From contig NZ_CP091804.1 of assembly GCF_022024275.1 (NCBI RefSeq), positions 1,054,001-1,118,000 on the forward strand: 64,000 nt of DNA, written 5' to 3'. Both the position numbers and the translations under genes were made by a program. Below, piece by piece: positions 17,232 to 25,876 of the stretch. This DNA is from Sphingopyxis sp. BSN-002 (lineage in GTDB: Bacteria > Pseudomonadota > Alphaproteobacteria > Sphingomonadales > Sphingomonadaceae). The first letter of the stretch is position 1; each line of letters opens with the position of its first letter. The notes beneath the pieces are model-generated. The model did no database searches. It saw only the letters and a program-made list of their open reading frames with translations, and had not been told where the DNA came from.

Positions 17232-18026
17232 TCAATGGGCCATCAGCAAGGGATGCTTGCTTTTGGTCAGCAGATTCCTGGTCGTACCGCCGAATGTTTC
17301 GCGCAGCCGGCCGCGGCCATAGGCGCCCATGACAACATAGTCAGCGCGAAACACCTTCGCCTCATCGGCGATCAGGAAGTCGGCGTGGAAGCGTCCGATA
17401 TCCGTGGAGCGAATAGCCGCCTTGATGCCGTGGCGCGAGAGGTAGGCGGCGGCGGCCTCGGGCGTGGTATGGTTGTCCGGACCATGGGCGGTGAAGATCT
17501 CGACCTCCTTGGCGAACGCCAGAAGCGGCACCGCGGCGCGCAGGGCCGCTGCCGACGATGGCCGGCCGTCCCAGGCGACAAGCGCTCGATCGAGCTCGAA
17601 GCGCTCTAGTCCTTCGGGAACCGCAAGCACCGGAGCGCTGGCGCGGGCGACGATACGGCTCGTGATGTCGCGCATGTCGGGCATCGGGAAGCCATCGAGC
17701 GCGCAGTTCACGATGATGAGATCGGCGAGGTCGGCGGCATCGAGCACGGCATTGGCGATCTCGGCCTGCGCGTCGACCCAGCTCCAGCTCACATCCTCGC
17801 GCGCGAGCCGGTCGCTGACAACCGACTTGTTTTTCGCCTCGCTCTCGCGTTCATCGAGCAGCACGACGGTCTCGGCGAAACCGAAGCCATCGCCGGCGAT
17901 CAGAGGATAGGGGGTCACGTCGATGCAGGTGAGGTGACCCTCGACCGCGCGGGTAATATCGAGCGCAGCCTGCAACCGCGCCTCCTGACCATGATCGTCA
18001 TGCACCAGCAGCAGGATATTCTTCAT
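17232..18026 (-). CDS. Universal stress protein, tandem Usp domains (copy 2)
   Basis: A 264-residue double-Usp protein, paralogous to the one at 13599. The first domain starts MKNILLLVHDD; the second ends GAYGRGRLRETFGGTTRNLLTKSKHPLLMAH, the nucleotide-binding Usp signature. The ATG at 18026 has GGAG well placed upstream. Two such copies in a few kilobases suggest duplication within the stress island. Confidence 0.92.
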   Translation of the reverse strand: MKNILLLVHDDHGQEARLQAALDITRAVEGHLTCIDVTPYPLIAGDGFGFAETVVLLDERESEAKNKSVVSDRLAREDVSWSWVDAQAEIANAVLDAADLADLIIVNCALDGFPMPDMRDITSRIVARASAPVLAVPEGLERFELDRALVAWDGRPSSAAALRAAVPLLAFAKEVEIFTAHGPDNHTTPEAAAAYLSRHGIKAAIRSTDIGRFHADFLIADEAKVFRADYVVMGAYGRGRLRETFGGTTRNLLTKSKHPLLMAH

Positions 18027-18163
18027 GAGCCATCTCCTTCCAGTCGCCAGCCAGATTATGAAGCGGCTGGGGCAGCCGATATGCGCAATGATACGGATAT
18101 AAGGGCGGCCGCCCGGACGATCCGGACGGCCGCAGGTTCGCCTCTTCCCCAAGGCGAGTTCGA

Positions 18164-18823
18164 TCAGCGATCGACCGCGAGATAATCCTGGACGTCCGAG
18201 ACGCCCGGAGCCGACCAGGCGGCGGTCTCGGCGATACGACGCTCGCCCCAATCCTTCACATGACCGCGCAGTTCGACCGTGCCGCCATGGGCCAGCACCG
18301 TCACGCCGCTCGCATCGAGGCCTGCCTGACGTTTGAAGGCGGCCGTAATGCGCGCCTTGACGTCGTCGGGCCGAAGGATCGGACCGATCTTGATCATGTT
18401 CGACACCCCGGTCACCCCCGAGATCTGCCCTGCGGCGCGCGCGACTTCCTTCGAAATGAAATTCCAGTCGACGGTGCCGGTCAGCGTAACGAAGCCGCGC
18501 TCGACCTTCACCTTGACCTGATCTTCCGGTAGCGGGACGGTCCAGGCAATCATGTCTACGATGCGCCTGGCGATTTCATGATCCGCCGTCTTGGGGTCCG
18601 AGGCGAAGCGCACCTTGAGCTCCTCGGCCAGCGCGCGCACGCCGGCGACCCGGCGCACGGCGCGCTCGGCCGCAAGCTTCTGCGGATAGCTTTTGACATA
18701 GCCCGCAAGGGTGACAACGCCATGGGTCACCGCAACGCCGATATCGGTGTGATCGACGCTCGGATCCCATTCGAGTTCGGCGATGACGTCATCCTGGAGC
18801 TGGTCGTCTTCTTTCTTCAGCAT
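18164..18823 (-). CDS. Triple BON-domain protein (copy 1)
   Basis: A 219-residue protein with three BON domains in tandem (roughly 5-75, 80-150 and 150-218), each with a conserved glycine turn such as GVVTLAGYV, GFVTLTGTV and GTVELRGHV. No signal peptide is seen, so it is probably cytoplasmic. BON domains are thought to bind membranes or hydrophobic ligands. A close paralogue is at 32626. A proline-free start MLKKEDDQLQ and a GGAG-containing leader support the start at 18823. Confidence 0.88.
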   Translation of the reverse strand: MLKKEDDQLQDDVIAELEWDPSVDHTDIGVAVTHGVVTLAGYVKSYPQKLAAERAVRRVAGVRALAEELKVRFASDPKTADHEIARRIVDMIAWTVPLPEDQVKVKVERGFVTLTGTVDWNFISKEVARAAGQISGVTGVSNMIKIGPILRPDDVKARITAAFKRQAGLDASGVTVLAHGGTVELRGHVKDWGERRIAETAAWSAPGVSDVQDYLAVDR

Positions 18824-19103
18824 CTTCGCTCTCCTTTTGAGAGGGGGCCGCCGAGAGGGGAGGCCACGAAAGGCTCGAAGGCGCGGCCGTCAAGCATGGC
18901 CAGACATTGGCGAACGCGGCGCCGCTTTCGCATCCGTTACTTTCCGTAAGGAGGATCCCGCTTGGGAGCTTCCCCGATTCTACATGTCCTGCGCCCGCCT
19001 TAGGTGACGGATCGCGCCGGAACCGGCCGCGAGGATTGCGGACTCTCCCTCACCTCAGCCGGCCACCCGGGTGACCATCCGACCTGATGAAGGGAGCGAA
19101 AGA

Positions 19104-19589
19104 ATGAACGACCTCACCCCGACCCGGACCGCCAACAGCACACCCGCCGAGGCCGAGCTCGGTGCGATGAACTGGTTACGCGGCGAACTCGATCGCATGT
19201 TCGAGGAATTCGCGCTGCCCGGCCGCAGCATCCTGAGCTATGTTCCGCGCCTCGTCAGTCCGGTACCGGCCGTCGAACTCGTCGATGAGGGCGACTGCTA
19301 CAAGCTGACGGCCGAGCTCGCCGGACTGACTGAAAAGGACGTAAGGCTCGAGGTCGCCGATGGCGTGCTTCTCCTCGCCAGCGAGAAGGACGAAACATCG
19401 GAGCGGCACGAGAACGGGCACATCATCAGCGAGCGCCGTCACGGCAGCTTCCGCCGCCGGATTTCGCTGCCCACCGATGCCGATGCGGACAAGATCGAGG
19501 CGAAGTTCAAGCATGGCCTTCTGACGGTCAAGATCGAGAAGGCAGAGAAGCCGCGCGACCATGTCCGCAAGATCAAGATCGGGGGCTAA
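19104..19589 (+). CDS. Hsp20/alpha-crystallin family small heat-shock protein
   Basis: ATP-independent holdase chaperone, 161 residues. The alpha-crystallin domain runs from about PAVELVDEGDCYKLTAELAG to the C-terminus, with GSFRRRISLP and AKFKHGLLTVKI as typical strands. I chose the ATG at 19104 with AAGGGAG upstream; a GTG at 19071 is in frame but has no ribosome-binding site. The 280-bp gap before it shows no clear heat-shock element (no ROSE hairpin that I can identify). Confidence 0.93.
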   Translation: MNDLTPTRTANSTPAEAELGAMNWLRGELDRMFEEFALPGRSILSYVPRLVSPVPAVELVDEGDCYKLTAELAGLTEKDVRLEVADGVLLLASEKDETSERHENGHIISERRHGSFRRRISLPTDADADKIEAKFKHGLLTVKIEKAEKPRDHVRKIKIGG

Positions 19590-19661
19590 AAGCGCGCCCG
19601 GGCCGGGTCCTTCGCAGGAACCGCCCCGCGCGCAAGCATCAGGCAGCGCCGGTACGCGCGA

Positions 19662-20648
19662 TCAGCGTTCCGGCGCGTCCGCCTCGCCGCCCAGCACCTC
19701 GACCGGCACCGGGCTTGCTGCGCGCAGTGAGTCCGGCGTGATGATCACGCTGGTGCCGGGCGCCAGAAGCGGCGCCACGAGGGCGCGCATCTCATCCGCG
19801 ACTTGGACGCGTCCCGCGAAGCGCGTGGGCGATGCCGCAGCGACGCTTCCCGGCAAGGAAACCTCGATCCATGACGGCGCGCCCGCCTCGCCACTGCGCA
19901 TCAGAAAGGCGGAGGTTCCTGTGATCGAGCCCTCGATCCGCACCGGCGCCGACCCGATTGCGATGCCATTCCTCAGGATGAGCATGCGGCGATCGGCGGC
20001 GCTGACGATGATCGATACCGGGCCGCTGGGCGAACGGGCGGGATTCCACATCGTCGCGTTGTCCGCCATGACCGATCCGGCCTGGAGCAGCGTATCGGCG
20101 GGCGCGGCGCGCGGAACGGCCGCGGCGTCGGTTACGATCACGGTCATGCCAAGGCGCGTTACCCCGTAGAGAAGCCTAGCAAAAGCCTGCGGGAGCCTGA
20201 TGCAGCCGTGCGAGGCTGGATAGCCGGGCAAGGATCCACCATGCAGCGCGACGCCGCCCCAGGTCAGTCGCTGCATATATGGCATCGGTGCGCTGTCGTA
20301 GAGGCTCGAATAATGCTCGACCTGCCTCTGAAGGATCGTGAACACCCCGGTCGGCGTTTCATGGCCGCTCTTGCCGGTCGATACCGTCGTGATCGCGATC
20401 GGCACGCCGTTGCGATAGAGCGTCGCGCGCTGGGTCGCGAGGCTCACGATCATGAGCAGCGGCCCATCTGGCGCAATCTCGGGGGCCCAGATGAAGTCGC
20501 CGGGCTTCATTCGCTCCGCGGCTTCCATGACGCTGCCCGTGGAGGGGGCCGGGACAGCGGAAGCCGAGGATGCCGCTGCCGCTAGCGGCAGCAGGGCTGC
20601 GGCGAACAGGAATCTTGTCCTTTCGGCTGCGTTCCGGCTCTTCGCCAC
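19662..20648 (-). CDS. L,D-transpeptidase (YkuD/ErfK family)
   Basis: Periplasmic peptidoglycan cross-linking enzyme, 328 residues. A signal peptide (RTRFLFAAALLPLAAAASSASA) precedes the YkuD domain, which has VSTGKSGHETPTGVFTI and the catalytic segment HGGSLPGYPASHGCIRLP with SHGC cysteine. The last 150 residues hold a second region with VSIIVSAADRRMLILRNG, similar to a YkuD strand but without the cysteine. I chose the GTG at 20648, which gives a normal signal-peptide length; an ATG at 20687 is in frame but overlaps the end of the regulator gene. Confidence 0.85.
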   Translation of the reverse strand: MAKSRNAAERTRFLFAAALLPLAAAASSASAVPAPSTGSVMEAAERMKPGDFIWAPEIAPDGPLLMIVSLATQRATLYRNGVPIAITTVSTGKSGHETPTGVFTILQRQVEHYSSLYDSAPMPYMQRLTWGGVALHGGSLPGYPASHGCIRLPQAFARLLYGVTRLGMTVIVTDAAAVPRAAPADTLLQAGSVMADNATMWNPARSPSGPVSIIVSAADRRMLILRNGIAIGSAPVRIEGSITGTSAFLMRSGEAGAPSWIEVSLPGSVAAASPTRFAGRVQVADEMRALVAPLLAPGTSVIITPDSLRAASPVPVEVLGGEADAPER

Positions 20649-20652
20649 TGTA

Positions 20653-21336
20653 TCAGCCGGCCATCGCGGCGACACGCGCGCGGTCATTGATCCGGACGGC
20701 GCGCCGCGAAGGCAGGTCGACGAGCCCGTCGCTGCGCATGCGGGTAAGCTGGCGGCAGGTCGTCTCGATCGTCAGGCCCAAGATGTCCGCGATCTGCTGA
20801 CGGCCGAAAGGAAGCTCGAAACCGCCGACAACGTCGCCGCAACCGACGGGAAGCCGTTCCTCCATGTCGAGCAGGAAGGTCGCCACTTTCTCGGGCGCCG
20901 ACTTGCGGCCGAGGAGCATCATCCAGTGGCGCGCCCGGTCGAGCTCGTCGAGAGTTCGATGAAGCAGCTTCTGCTGGAGATGCGGGTGGCGCGCGGCGAA
21001 ATCGTCGAACTGTTGGCGATTGAATATGCAGACTTCGGCATCGGTCATCGCGGTCACCCGGTAAGGGCTTTCCTTGCCAAAGGGACGGCCGATGAAATCG
21101 GACGGAAAGACGAGGCCGACAATCTGTTCGCGGCCGTCGGCGGTTGCCACCACCAGTTTGAGGACGCCCGAGAGTATATTGGCTACGGTCGGCGCCTCGT
21201 CGCCTTCCCAGACGAGCGTGTGCCCCGCCTTGACGCGCTGCCGGCGTCCCATGCGTCCGAGCGCTTCGGCTTCGTCGGGCGTGAGGCTGGCGCAAATGGC
21301 GCGGCAGCGCACGGCACAAGAAGCACAATCGCTCAT
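20653..21336 (-). CDS. Crp/Fnr family regulator with Fe-S cysteines (FNR paralogue 2)
   Basis: A 227-residue regulator closely similar to the one at 12866 through most of its length. Cysteines are C4, C7, C11 and C15 at the N-terminus plus C103, so a 4Fe-4S sensor is likely. The recognition helix reads ETTCR (about 191-195), where paralogue 1 and classical FNR have serine at the fourth position; this may alter half-site preference. I chose the ATG at 21336 with AAGGGGA upstream. An L,D-transpeptidase gene follows directly. Confidence 0.92.
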   Translation of the reverse strand: MSDCASCAVRCRAICASLTPDEAEALGRMGRRQRVKAGHTLVWEGDEAPTVANILSGVLKLVVATADGREQIVGLVFPSDFIGRPFGKESPYRVTAMTDAEVCIFNRQQFDDFAARHPHLQQKLLHRTLDELDRARHWMMLLGRKSAPEKVATFLLDMEERLPVGCGDVVGGFELPFGRQQIADILGLTIETTCRQLTRMRSDGLVDLPSRRAVRINDRARVAAMAG

Positions 21337-21475
21337 TTTCGGTTCCCCTTGCGGCGTACGGCCCGAAGCTGCCCCGTCTCCAATGCCGTGTCGGCAGGCC
21401 GGCACCATTCGGGTTGCATGTCGTTTCTCATGCCACAGGAATAACGGCGCCATGCCGAGCCGTGATTACGCAACT

Positions 21476-21483
21476 GTACGTAT
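21476..21483. promoter_or_regulatory. FixJ-like motif GTACGTAT
   Basis: GTACGTAT, followed by GTCCCG, matches seven of eight positions of the GTAMGTAG motif I recall for rhizobial FixJ targets. It lies in the 285-bp gap between the FNR paralogue 2 gene (minus) and the YdcH-like gene (plus). Confidence 0.4.
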
Positions 21484-21620
21484 GTCCCGAGACCGCAAAT
21501 TTCCGGAGGGCAGGGCCTCGACTATGGCCGCCTGCATAAGGGCTTTTGCGTAACGACAGCGGGCCTTGGCAAGCGCAACGCTCGGGCTCTGCTGCACATC
21601 CGACAATGAAAGGATCCGAG

Positions 21621-21869
21621 ATGAGCGAAGCCGGTCACGATCTTCACGCCCTGTTCCCCGATCATGGGCCTGCGCTTCACATGCTGAAGCTTGAAAATCC
21701 GCATTTCCGTGTGCTGGCGGACGAGCATCACGACTTGGAGGTCCAGATCCAGCGGTTCGAGGCAGGTCTCGCCGCCGTGTCCGACGAGGAGCTGGAAACA
21801 CTCAAGAAACGGCGGCTCTTCGTCCTCGACGAGATTTCGGCGCTGATCACGAACGAGGAGGCGGTGTGA
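21621..21869 (+). CDS. YdcH family (DUF465) protein
   Basis: An 82-residue helical protein of the YdcH/DUF465 family. The hallmark is LFPDHGPALHMLKLENPHFRVLADEHHDLEVQIQRFE followed by a Lys/Arg-rich segment KKRRLFVLDEI; only shorter parts are needed to recognise it, such as NPHFRVLADEH. Two antiparallel helices are expected. The ATG at 21621 has AAGGA upstream. Its stop overlaps the start of the DksA-like gene (TGATG). Confidence 0.88.
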   Translation: MSEAGHDLHALFPDHGPALHMLKLENPHFRVLADEHHDLEVQIQRFEAGLAAVSDEELETLKKRRLFVLDEISALITNEEAV

Positions 21870-22198
21870 TGCACAGTCTCACCCAGGTACGCGCCGATCT
21901 CGAGGCGCGGTTCGCACGCCTCGCGGCGCAAGTCGAGCGGATCGAACGCGAGCAGCGCCTGCCGCTCGACGATGATTCGGGGGAGCAGGCGATCGAGCGA
22001 GAGGTCAAGGACGCGCTCGACACCGAACAGCGCGCCGCCACCGACGAAATGAAGGCGATACGCCACACGCTCACCCGGCTCGAGGCCGGAACTTATGGGC
22101 TCTGCACGTCGTGCGGCATACCGATCGACGCCGCCCGCCTCGAAGCCATGCCGACGGCGGCGCATTGTATCGAATGCGAGCGCGAGCTCGCCAGCTGA
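21869..22198 (+). CDS. DksA/TraR family zinc-finger protein
   Basis: A 109-residue protein with an N-terminal coiled coil and a C-terminal four-cysteine zinc finger, CTSC-x17-CIEC. It resembles short DksA-like or TraR-like proteins that bind the RNA polymerase secondary channel. The acidic tip residues of true DksA (DxxDxA) are not obvious, so it may not act with ppGpp in the same way. It is translationally coupled to the upstream YdcH-like gene. Confidence 0.88.
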   Translation: MHSLTQVRADLEARFARLAAQVERIEREQRLPLDDDSGEQAIEREVKDALDTEQRAATDEMKAIRHTLTRLEAGTYGLCTSCGIPIDAARLEAMPTAAHCIECERELAS

Positions 22199-22217
22199 GC
22201 CCCGCCCATCGCGCGCC

Positions 22218-23492
22218 ATGCCAGAGATCGTCATGCCCGCATCGCTACTGCCTTTGGGTGGAATCGCCCTTGCCTTTCTTCTCGGCTTGCTTGTCGGGGT
22301 TCAGCGCGGCTGGGCGCAGCGCGACGAAGCCGAGGGCAGCCGGTTCGCAGGAGTTCGAACCTTTGCGCTTTTCGGTCTTGCCGGAGGTATCTCGGGCACC
22401 CTTGCGGACGCGTACCCCGTCGTCGCCGCAACGCTTGCCAGCCTCGCGGGCGTGCTGGCGCTGATCGGCTATGCGAAGGCGGCCCATCGCCCCGACCAGC
22501 TCAGTGGCACGTCCAGCCTCGCCGCGCTCATCACGATCGGCTGCGGTTTCCTCGCCGCGAGCGGGCGGATGGAGATGGCGACCATCGTCGCTGCGGGAAT
22601 GACCATGGTACTGGCGCTCCGATCCGAGCTTCACGGCTGGGTATCGGGGCTGACCGACGTCGAGGTCGGCGCCATCGCCCGCTTTGCGCTGATTGCGCTC
22701 GCGATCCTGCCGTTGCTTCCCGACTCCAGCTTCGGGCCCTATGAGGCCTGGAATCCCCGCCAACTCTGGCTTGTGGTCGTCTTCGTCTCGGGCTTCTCCT
22801 TGCTCGGCTATATTGCCGCCAAGCGTTTTGGCGCCACGCGTGGCACGCTGGTCATGGCGGGAGCCGGGGCGATGGTCTCCTCGACCGCGGTCACCGCCGC
22901 GCTCGCCATGCGGGTGCGCGACGGCGAGGAGAGCGAGGCGATGGCGATCGCGGGGATCGGTGCCGCATCGGCCGTCATGCTGGTGCGCGCGATCATCCTG
23001 ACCACGTTACTCGCTCCCGCAGCAATGCCCGGTTTCGCGTGGATGGCGGCGCCCGCCGCGATCGTAAGCAGCGGAGCGATATTCTGGGGTCTGCGCGAAA
23101 AGCATGTGCCCGCCCGCGATCTTCCTGTCGCGCTCCGGAACCCGTTCCGCCTCGCGCCCGCGATCGGTCTGATGCTTCTCGTCATGTTGCTGACGGCGAC
23201 GGCGCGCTGGATGATGGCACTGGTGGGCGAACGCGGCCTCGCCCTCGTGATCGCCATTTCGGGACTGGCCGACGTCGATTCGGCGATCATCACGGTGGGA
23301 TCCCTCCCCAGAAACATGCTGGCGGGCGAACTTGCAACGGTCGTGATTATCGCGCCGGTGCTTGCCAACACGCTGTTCAAGGGCGCGACCGCGGTGGCGG
23401 TCGCCGGCTGGCGGAAGGGCTGGAGGCTTGCCTTGCCCCTCGTGCTCAGCGTCGCCGCCAGTCTCGCGCTCGTCCCGGTCCTGCTGGTCTGA
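22218..23492 (+). CDS. MgtC/SapB-type membrane protein with DUF4010
   Basis: Inner-membrane protein of 424 residues and about 11-12 helices. The N-terminal 130 residues match the MgtC-like domain (GLLVGVQRGW, RTFALFGLAGG), and the rest is the DUF4010 domain. MgtC-like proteins are linked to magnesium stress and ATP synthase control, but the DUF4010 group has no settled function. I chose the ATG at 22218; an ATG at 22233 is possible. An NRAMP-like transporter follows eight bases later, suggesting shared divalent-metal physiology. Confidence 0.85.
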   Translation: MPEIVMPASLLPLGGIALAFLLGLLVGVQRGWAQRDEAEGSRFAGVRTFALFGLAGGISGTLADAYPVVAATLASLAGVLALIGYAKAAHRPDQLSGTSSLAALITIGCGFLAASGRMEMATIVAAGMTMVLALRSELHGWVSGLTDVEVGAIARFALIALAILPLLPDSSFGPYEAWNPRQLWLVVVFVSGFSLLGYIAAKRFGATRGTLVMAGAGAMVSSTAVTAALAMRVRDGEESEAMAIAGIGAASAVMLVRAIILTTLLAPAAMPGFAWMAAPAAIVSSGAIFWGLREKHVPARDLPVALRNPFRLAPAIGLMLLVMLLTATARWMMALVGERGLALVIAISGLADVDSAIITVGSLPRNMLAGELATVVIIAPVLANTLFKGATAVAVAGWRKGWRLALPLVLSVAASLALVPVLLV

Positions 23493-23499
23493 CCCGCCG

Positions 23500-24849
23500 A
23501 TGTCAGGCGTCCCCGACTACTCTTCGGAAAACATCGCGCGAAGTGAGCCCCAAGATGTCGACGGCGTACGCGGCGCGAAACAGCAACGCGGTCTGCGGGC
23601 ATTCCTGCGGGCGCTCGGTCCCGGACTGATCGCGGGCGCGGCCGATGACGATCCGAGCGGGATCGGCACGCACAGCCAGATCGGCGCGGCCTTCGGCTAT
23701 CGTCTGTCTTGGACTTTCGTCCTGAGCTTTCCGCTGATGGTGGCGATCCAGGAGATTGCCGCCGAAATCGGGCGCGTGACCGGCGCCGGCATTGCCCGCA
23801 ACCTGCGCCGCCATTATCCCCGCCCGCTGCTCTGGTCGATGGTGTCGCTCCTGCTCGTCGCCAACATCATCAATCTCGGTGCCGATCTCGCTGCCATGGG
23901 CGCGGCTCTCGTCCTGCTCGCCGGCGGCAATGCCGGACTTTACACCTTGCTGTTCGGCATCGTCAGCATCCTGCTCGAGGTCGGGCTCAGCTACCCTCGC
24001 TATGCGGCGATCCTCAAATGGACGACCTTGACCCTGTTCACCTATGTCGCCGTCCTGTTTGTCGTGCATGTACCATGGGGAAAGGCTCTCGGGGCACTCA
24101 TCCTTCCCGATATCGAGCTCAACGCGGCCTATGCGACGGCGTTCGTGGCGATCCTCGGCACGACGATCAGCCCCTATCTCTTCTTCTGGCAGGCCGGCCA
24201 GGAGATCGAAGAGCAGCGTCGCCACCATGCGAAGCCTTTGTGCTTGACGCCAGCGTCAGCTGGACCCGAACTTCGCCGCATCCGCATCGACACGCTGACC
24301 GGCATGGCGCTTTCCACGCTCATCTCGCTCGCCATCGTGTTCGCGACCGCCGCGACGCTCCACGCCGAAGGCATTCGCGACATCGCGACCTCATCGCAAG
24401 CCGCGGAAGCTCTTCGGCCCGTCGCCGGCCCGTTCGCCTTCGCGATGTTCGCGCTGGGTATCATCGGAACCGGCCTTCTCGCCGTGCCCGTGCTCGCAGG
24501 TTCGGCGGCCTATGCCGTGACCGAGATGGCGGGCGTCGCCGGGAGCCTTGATGCGAAGCCGCTTTCGGCGCGTCTTTTCTATGGCACGATCGCGGCGACG
24601 ACGCTCGCCGGCGCCTCGCTCTCCGCCATCGGCGTCGACCCCGCGCGGGCTCTTTATTGGGCCGCTGTGGTCAATGGGGTTCTCGCTGCGCCCCTCATGC
24701 TCGTTATGATGCTGATCGCCCGCAATCCGCGCGCGATGGGGCGCCTGGTCATATCGCGGCGGCAACATTGGTCCGGCTGGGCGGCGACCGCGGTGATGGC
24801 CCTCGCGACCTCGCTCTTTTTCTTCTTCATGCTTGCAGGCCAAGCTTAG
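23500..24849 (+). CDS. NRAMP-like divalent metal transporter (divergent metal site)
   Basis: Inner-membrane transporter, 449 residues, about 11 helices, NRAMP fold. The helix-1 segment reads DDDPSGIGTHSQIG (about 49-62), where classical NRAMPs have DPGN, so the asparagine ligand is missing; helix 6 reads TTISPYLFFWQAGQE instead of A-x-x-MPH, so the methionine ligand is missing too. This pattern occurs in a separate NRAMP-related group, some of which carry Mg2+ or other cations. The ATG at 23500 follows the MgtC-like gene by seven bases. Confidence 0.88.
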   Translation: MSGVPDYSSENIARSEPQDVDGVRGAKQQRGLRAFLRALGPGLIAGAADDDPSGIGTHSQIGAAFGYRLSWTFVLSFPLMVAIQEIAAEIGRVTGAGIARNLRRHYPRPLLWSMVSLLLVANIINLGADLAAMGAALVLLAGGNAGLYTLLFGIVSILLEVGLSYPRYAAILKWTTLTLFTYVAVLFVVHVPWGKALGALILPDIELNAAYATAFVAILGTTISPYLFFWQAGQEIEEQRRHHAKPLCLTPASAGPELRRIRIDTLTGMALSTLISLAIVFATAATLHAEGIRDIATSSQAAEALRPVAGPFAFAMFALGIIGTGLLAVPVLAGSAAYAVTEMAGVAGSLDAKPLSARLFYGTIAATTLAGASLSAIGVDPARALYWAAVVNGVLAAPLMLVMMLIARNPRAMGRLVISRRQHWSGWAATAVMALATSLFFFFMLAGQA

Positions 24850-25175
24850 CTTGCGGGCTCGCCCGCCTCGGCGAGACGGGCTTCGATCATCGCACGCTGC
24901 GGCAGAATGATCCCGAGAAGGCCTGCGAGCGTCGACGCGCCGAGCTTGCGCATGAGACGCGACCGATGGATTTCGACGGTGCGGTGGCTGATCCCGAGCT
25001 CAAGGCCGATCTGCTTGTTTGTGAGGCCGCGAACCAGTCCGCAGACGACCTCGACCTCGCGCAGAGTCAATCGCTCGATGGACGCAGAGCGCTGGGGCCT
25101 TGACCCGAGCGGGGCCGAGCGAGAGGCGGTGTGGAGACGCGCTTCTCGGTTATAGTCGCGGCGGACCGTCGTCAT
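24846..25175 (-). CDS. Orphan LuxR-type DNA-binding protein
   Basis: A 109-residue protein with only a LuxR/FixJ output domain: LTLREVEVVCGLVRGLTNKQ and ISHRTVEIHRSRLMRKLG in the C-terminal 70 residues. The receiver domain is absent. It lies 84 bp downstream of the fixJ homologue on the same strand. It could be a truncated duplicate of fixJ or a constitutive regulator competing for the same sites. Its stop codon overlaps the end of the convergent NRAMP-like gene by four bases. Confidence 0.8.
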   Translation of the reverse strand: MTTVRRDYNREARLHTASRSAPLGSRPQRSASIERLTLREVEVVCGLVRGLTNKQIGLELGISHRTVEIHRSRLMRKLGASTLAGLLGIILPQRAMIEARLAEAGEPAS

Positions 25176-25226
25176 GCCATGCTTCCTCCGATAGGCGGGT
25201 CTATCGGGGCAGGCGGTCGGGGTCGC

Positions 25227-25234
25227 TACGTAAT
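25227..25234. promoter_or_regulatory. FixJ-like motif upstream of the orphan LuxR gene
   Basis: CTACGTAA (reverse complement TTACGTAG, seven of eight matches to GTAMGTAG), followed by TGTCCG, in the 84-bp gap between fixJ and the orphan LuxR gene. A related CCGTAATGATCC occurs at 27856-27867, upstream of fixL. Confidence 0.4.
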
Positions 25235-25258
25235 GTCCGCAGACGCGGTCCGGCCCAT

Positions 25259-25876
25259 TCAGGCGCCGAGACCGGCGGCGAAAGCGAGCCGGAGCGCGTC
25301 GGACAGGCTGCGAACGTCGAGTTTCGCCATGAGATTGGCGCGATGCACTTCGACCGTGCGCGGCGAGATGCCGAGATCATAGGCGATCGTCTTGTTGGGA
25401 AGCCCCTGCGCCAGGCCCTCGAGCACTTCGCGCTCGCGCGGCGTCAGGACGGCGAGGATGACGTCGGCCTCGGCAGCGCGCGCCGCCGCGCCGTCGGCAG
25501 AAGCCATGCGAGCAAAGGCGGTCTCGATCGCGGCGAGGAGGACCGCCTTTTCAAAGGGTTTCTCCAGAAAATCGACCGCCCCGGCCTTCATCGCGCGCAC
25601 CGCGATGGAGACGTCAGCGTGGCCCGTGAGAACGATGACCGGCATGGTCACGCCGCGTTCGAGCAGCGCCTCCTGGACCTCGAGTCCGTCCATCTCGGGC
25701 ATGCGCACATCAAGCAGCACACAGCCCTCGGGCACGTGGCGGATTTCCTTGAGAAAAGCGGCACCGCTCGGCCAGGTCTCGACCGCATAGCCGGAGGTCT
25801 TGAGCATGAAGCTCGCCGAACGCCGGATAGCATCCTCGTCGTCGACGATGTGTACGAGCTTCCTATCCGACATCAT
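25259..25876 (-). CDS. fixJ: Two-component response regulator FixJ
   Basis: A 205-residue FixJ/NarL-type regulator. The receiver has phosphoacceptor D56 in [11 protein letters not shown] and lysine K106 in FLEKPF; the linker leads to a LuxR-type helix-turn-helix with [21 protein letters not shown] and [13 protein letters not shown]. It overlaps the end of the sensor kinase gene by 14 bases. As in rhizobia, FixJ would be phosphorylated by FixL at low oxygen and activate regulators such as FNR/FixK. Confidence 0.92.
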   Translation of the reverse strand: MMSDRKLVHIVDDEDAIRRSASFMLKTSGYAVETWPSGAAFLKEIRHVPEGCVLLDVRMPEMDGLEVQEALLERGVTMPVIVLTGHADVSIAVRAMKAGAVDFLEKPFEKAVLLAAIETAFARMASADGAAARAAEADVILAVLTPREREVLEGLAQGLPNKTIAYDLGISPRTVEVHRANLMAKLDVRSLSDALRLAFAAGLGA

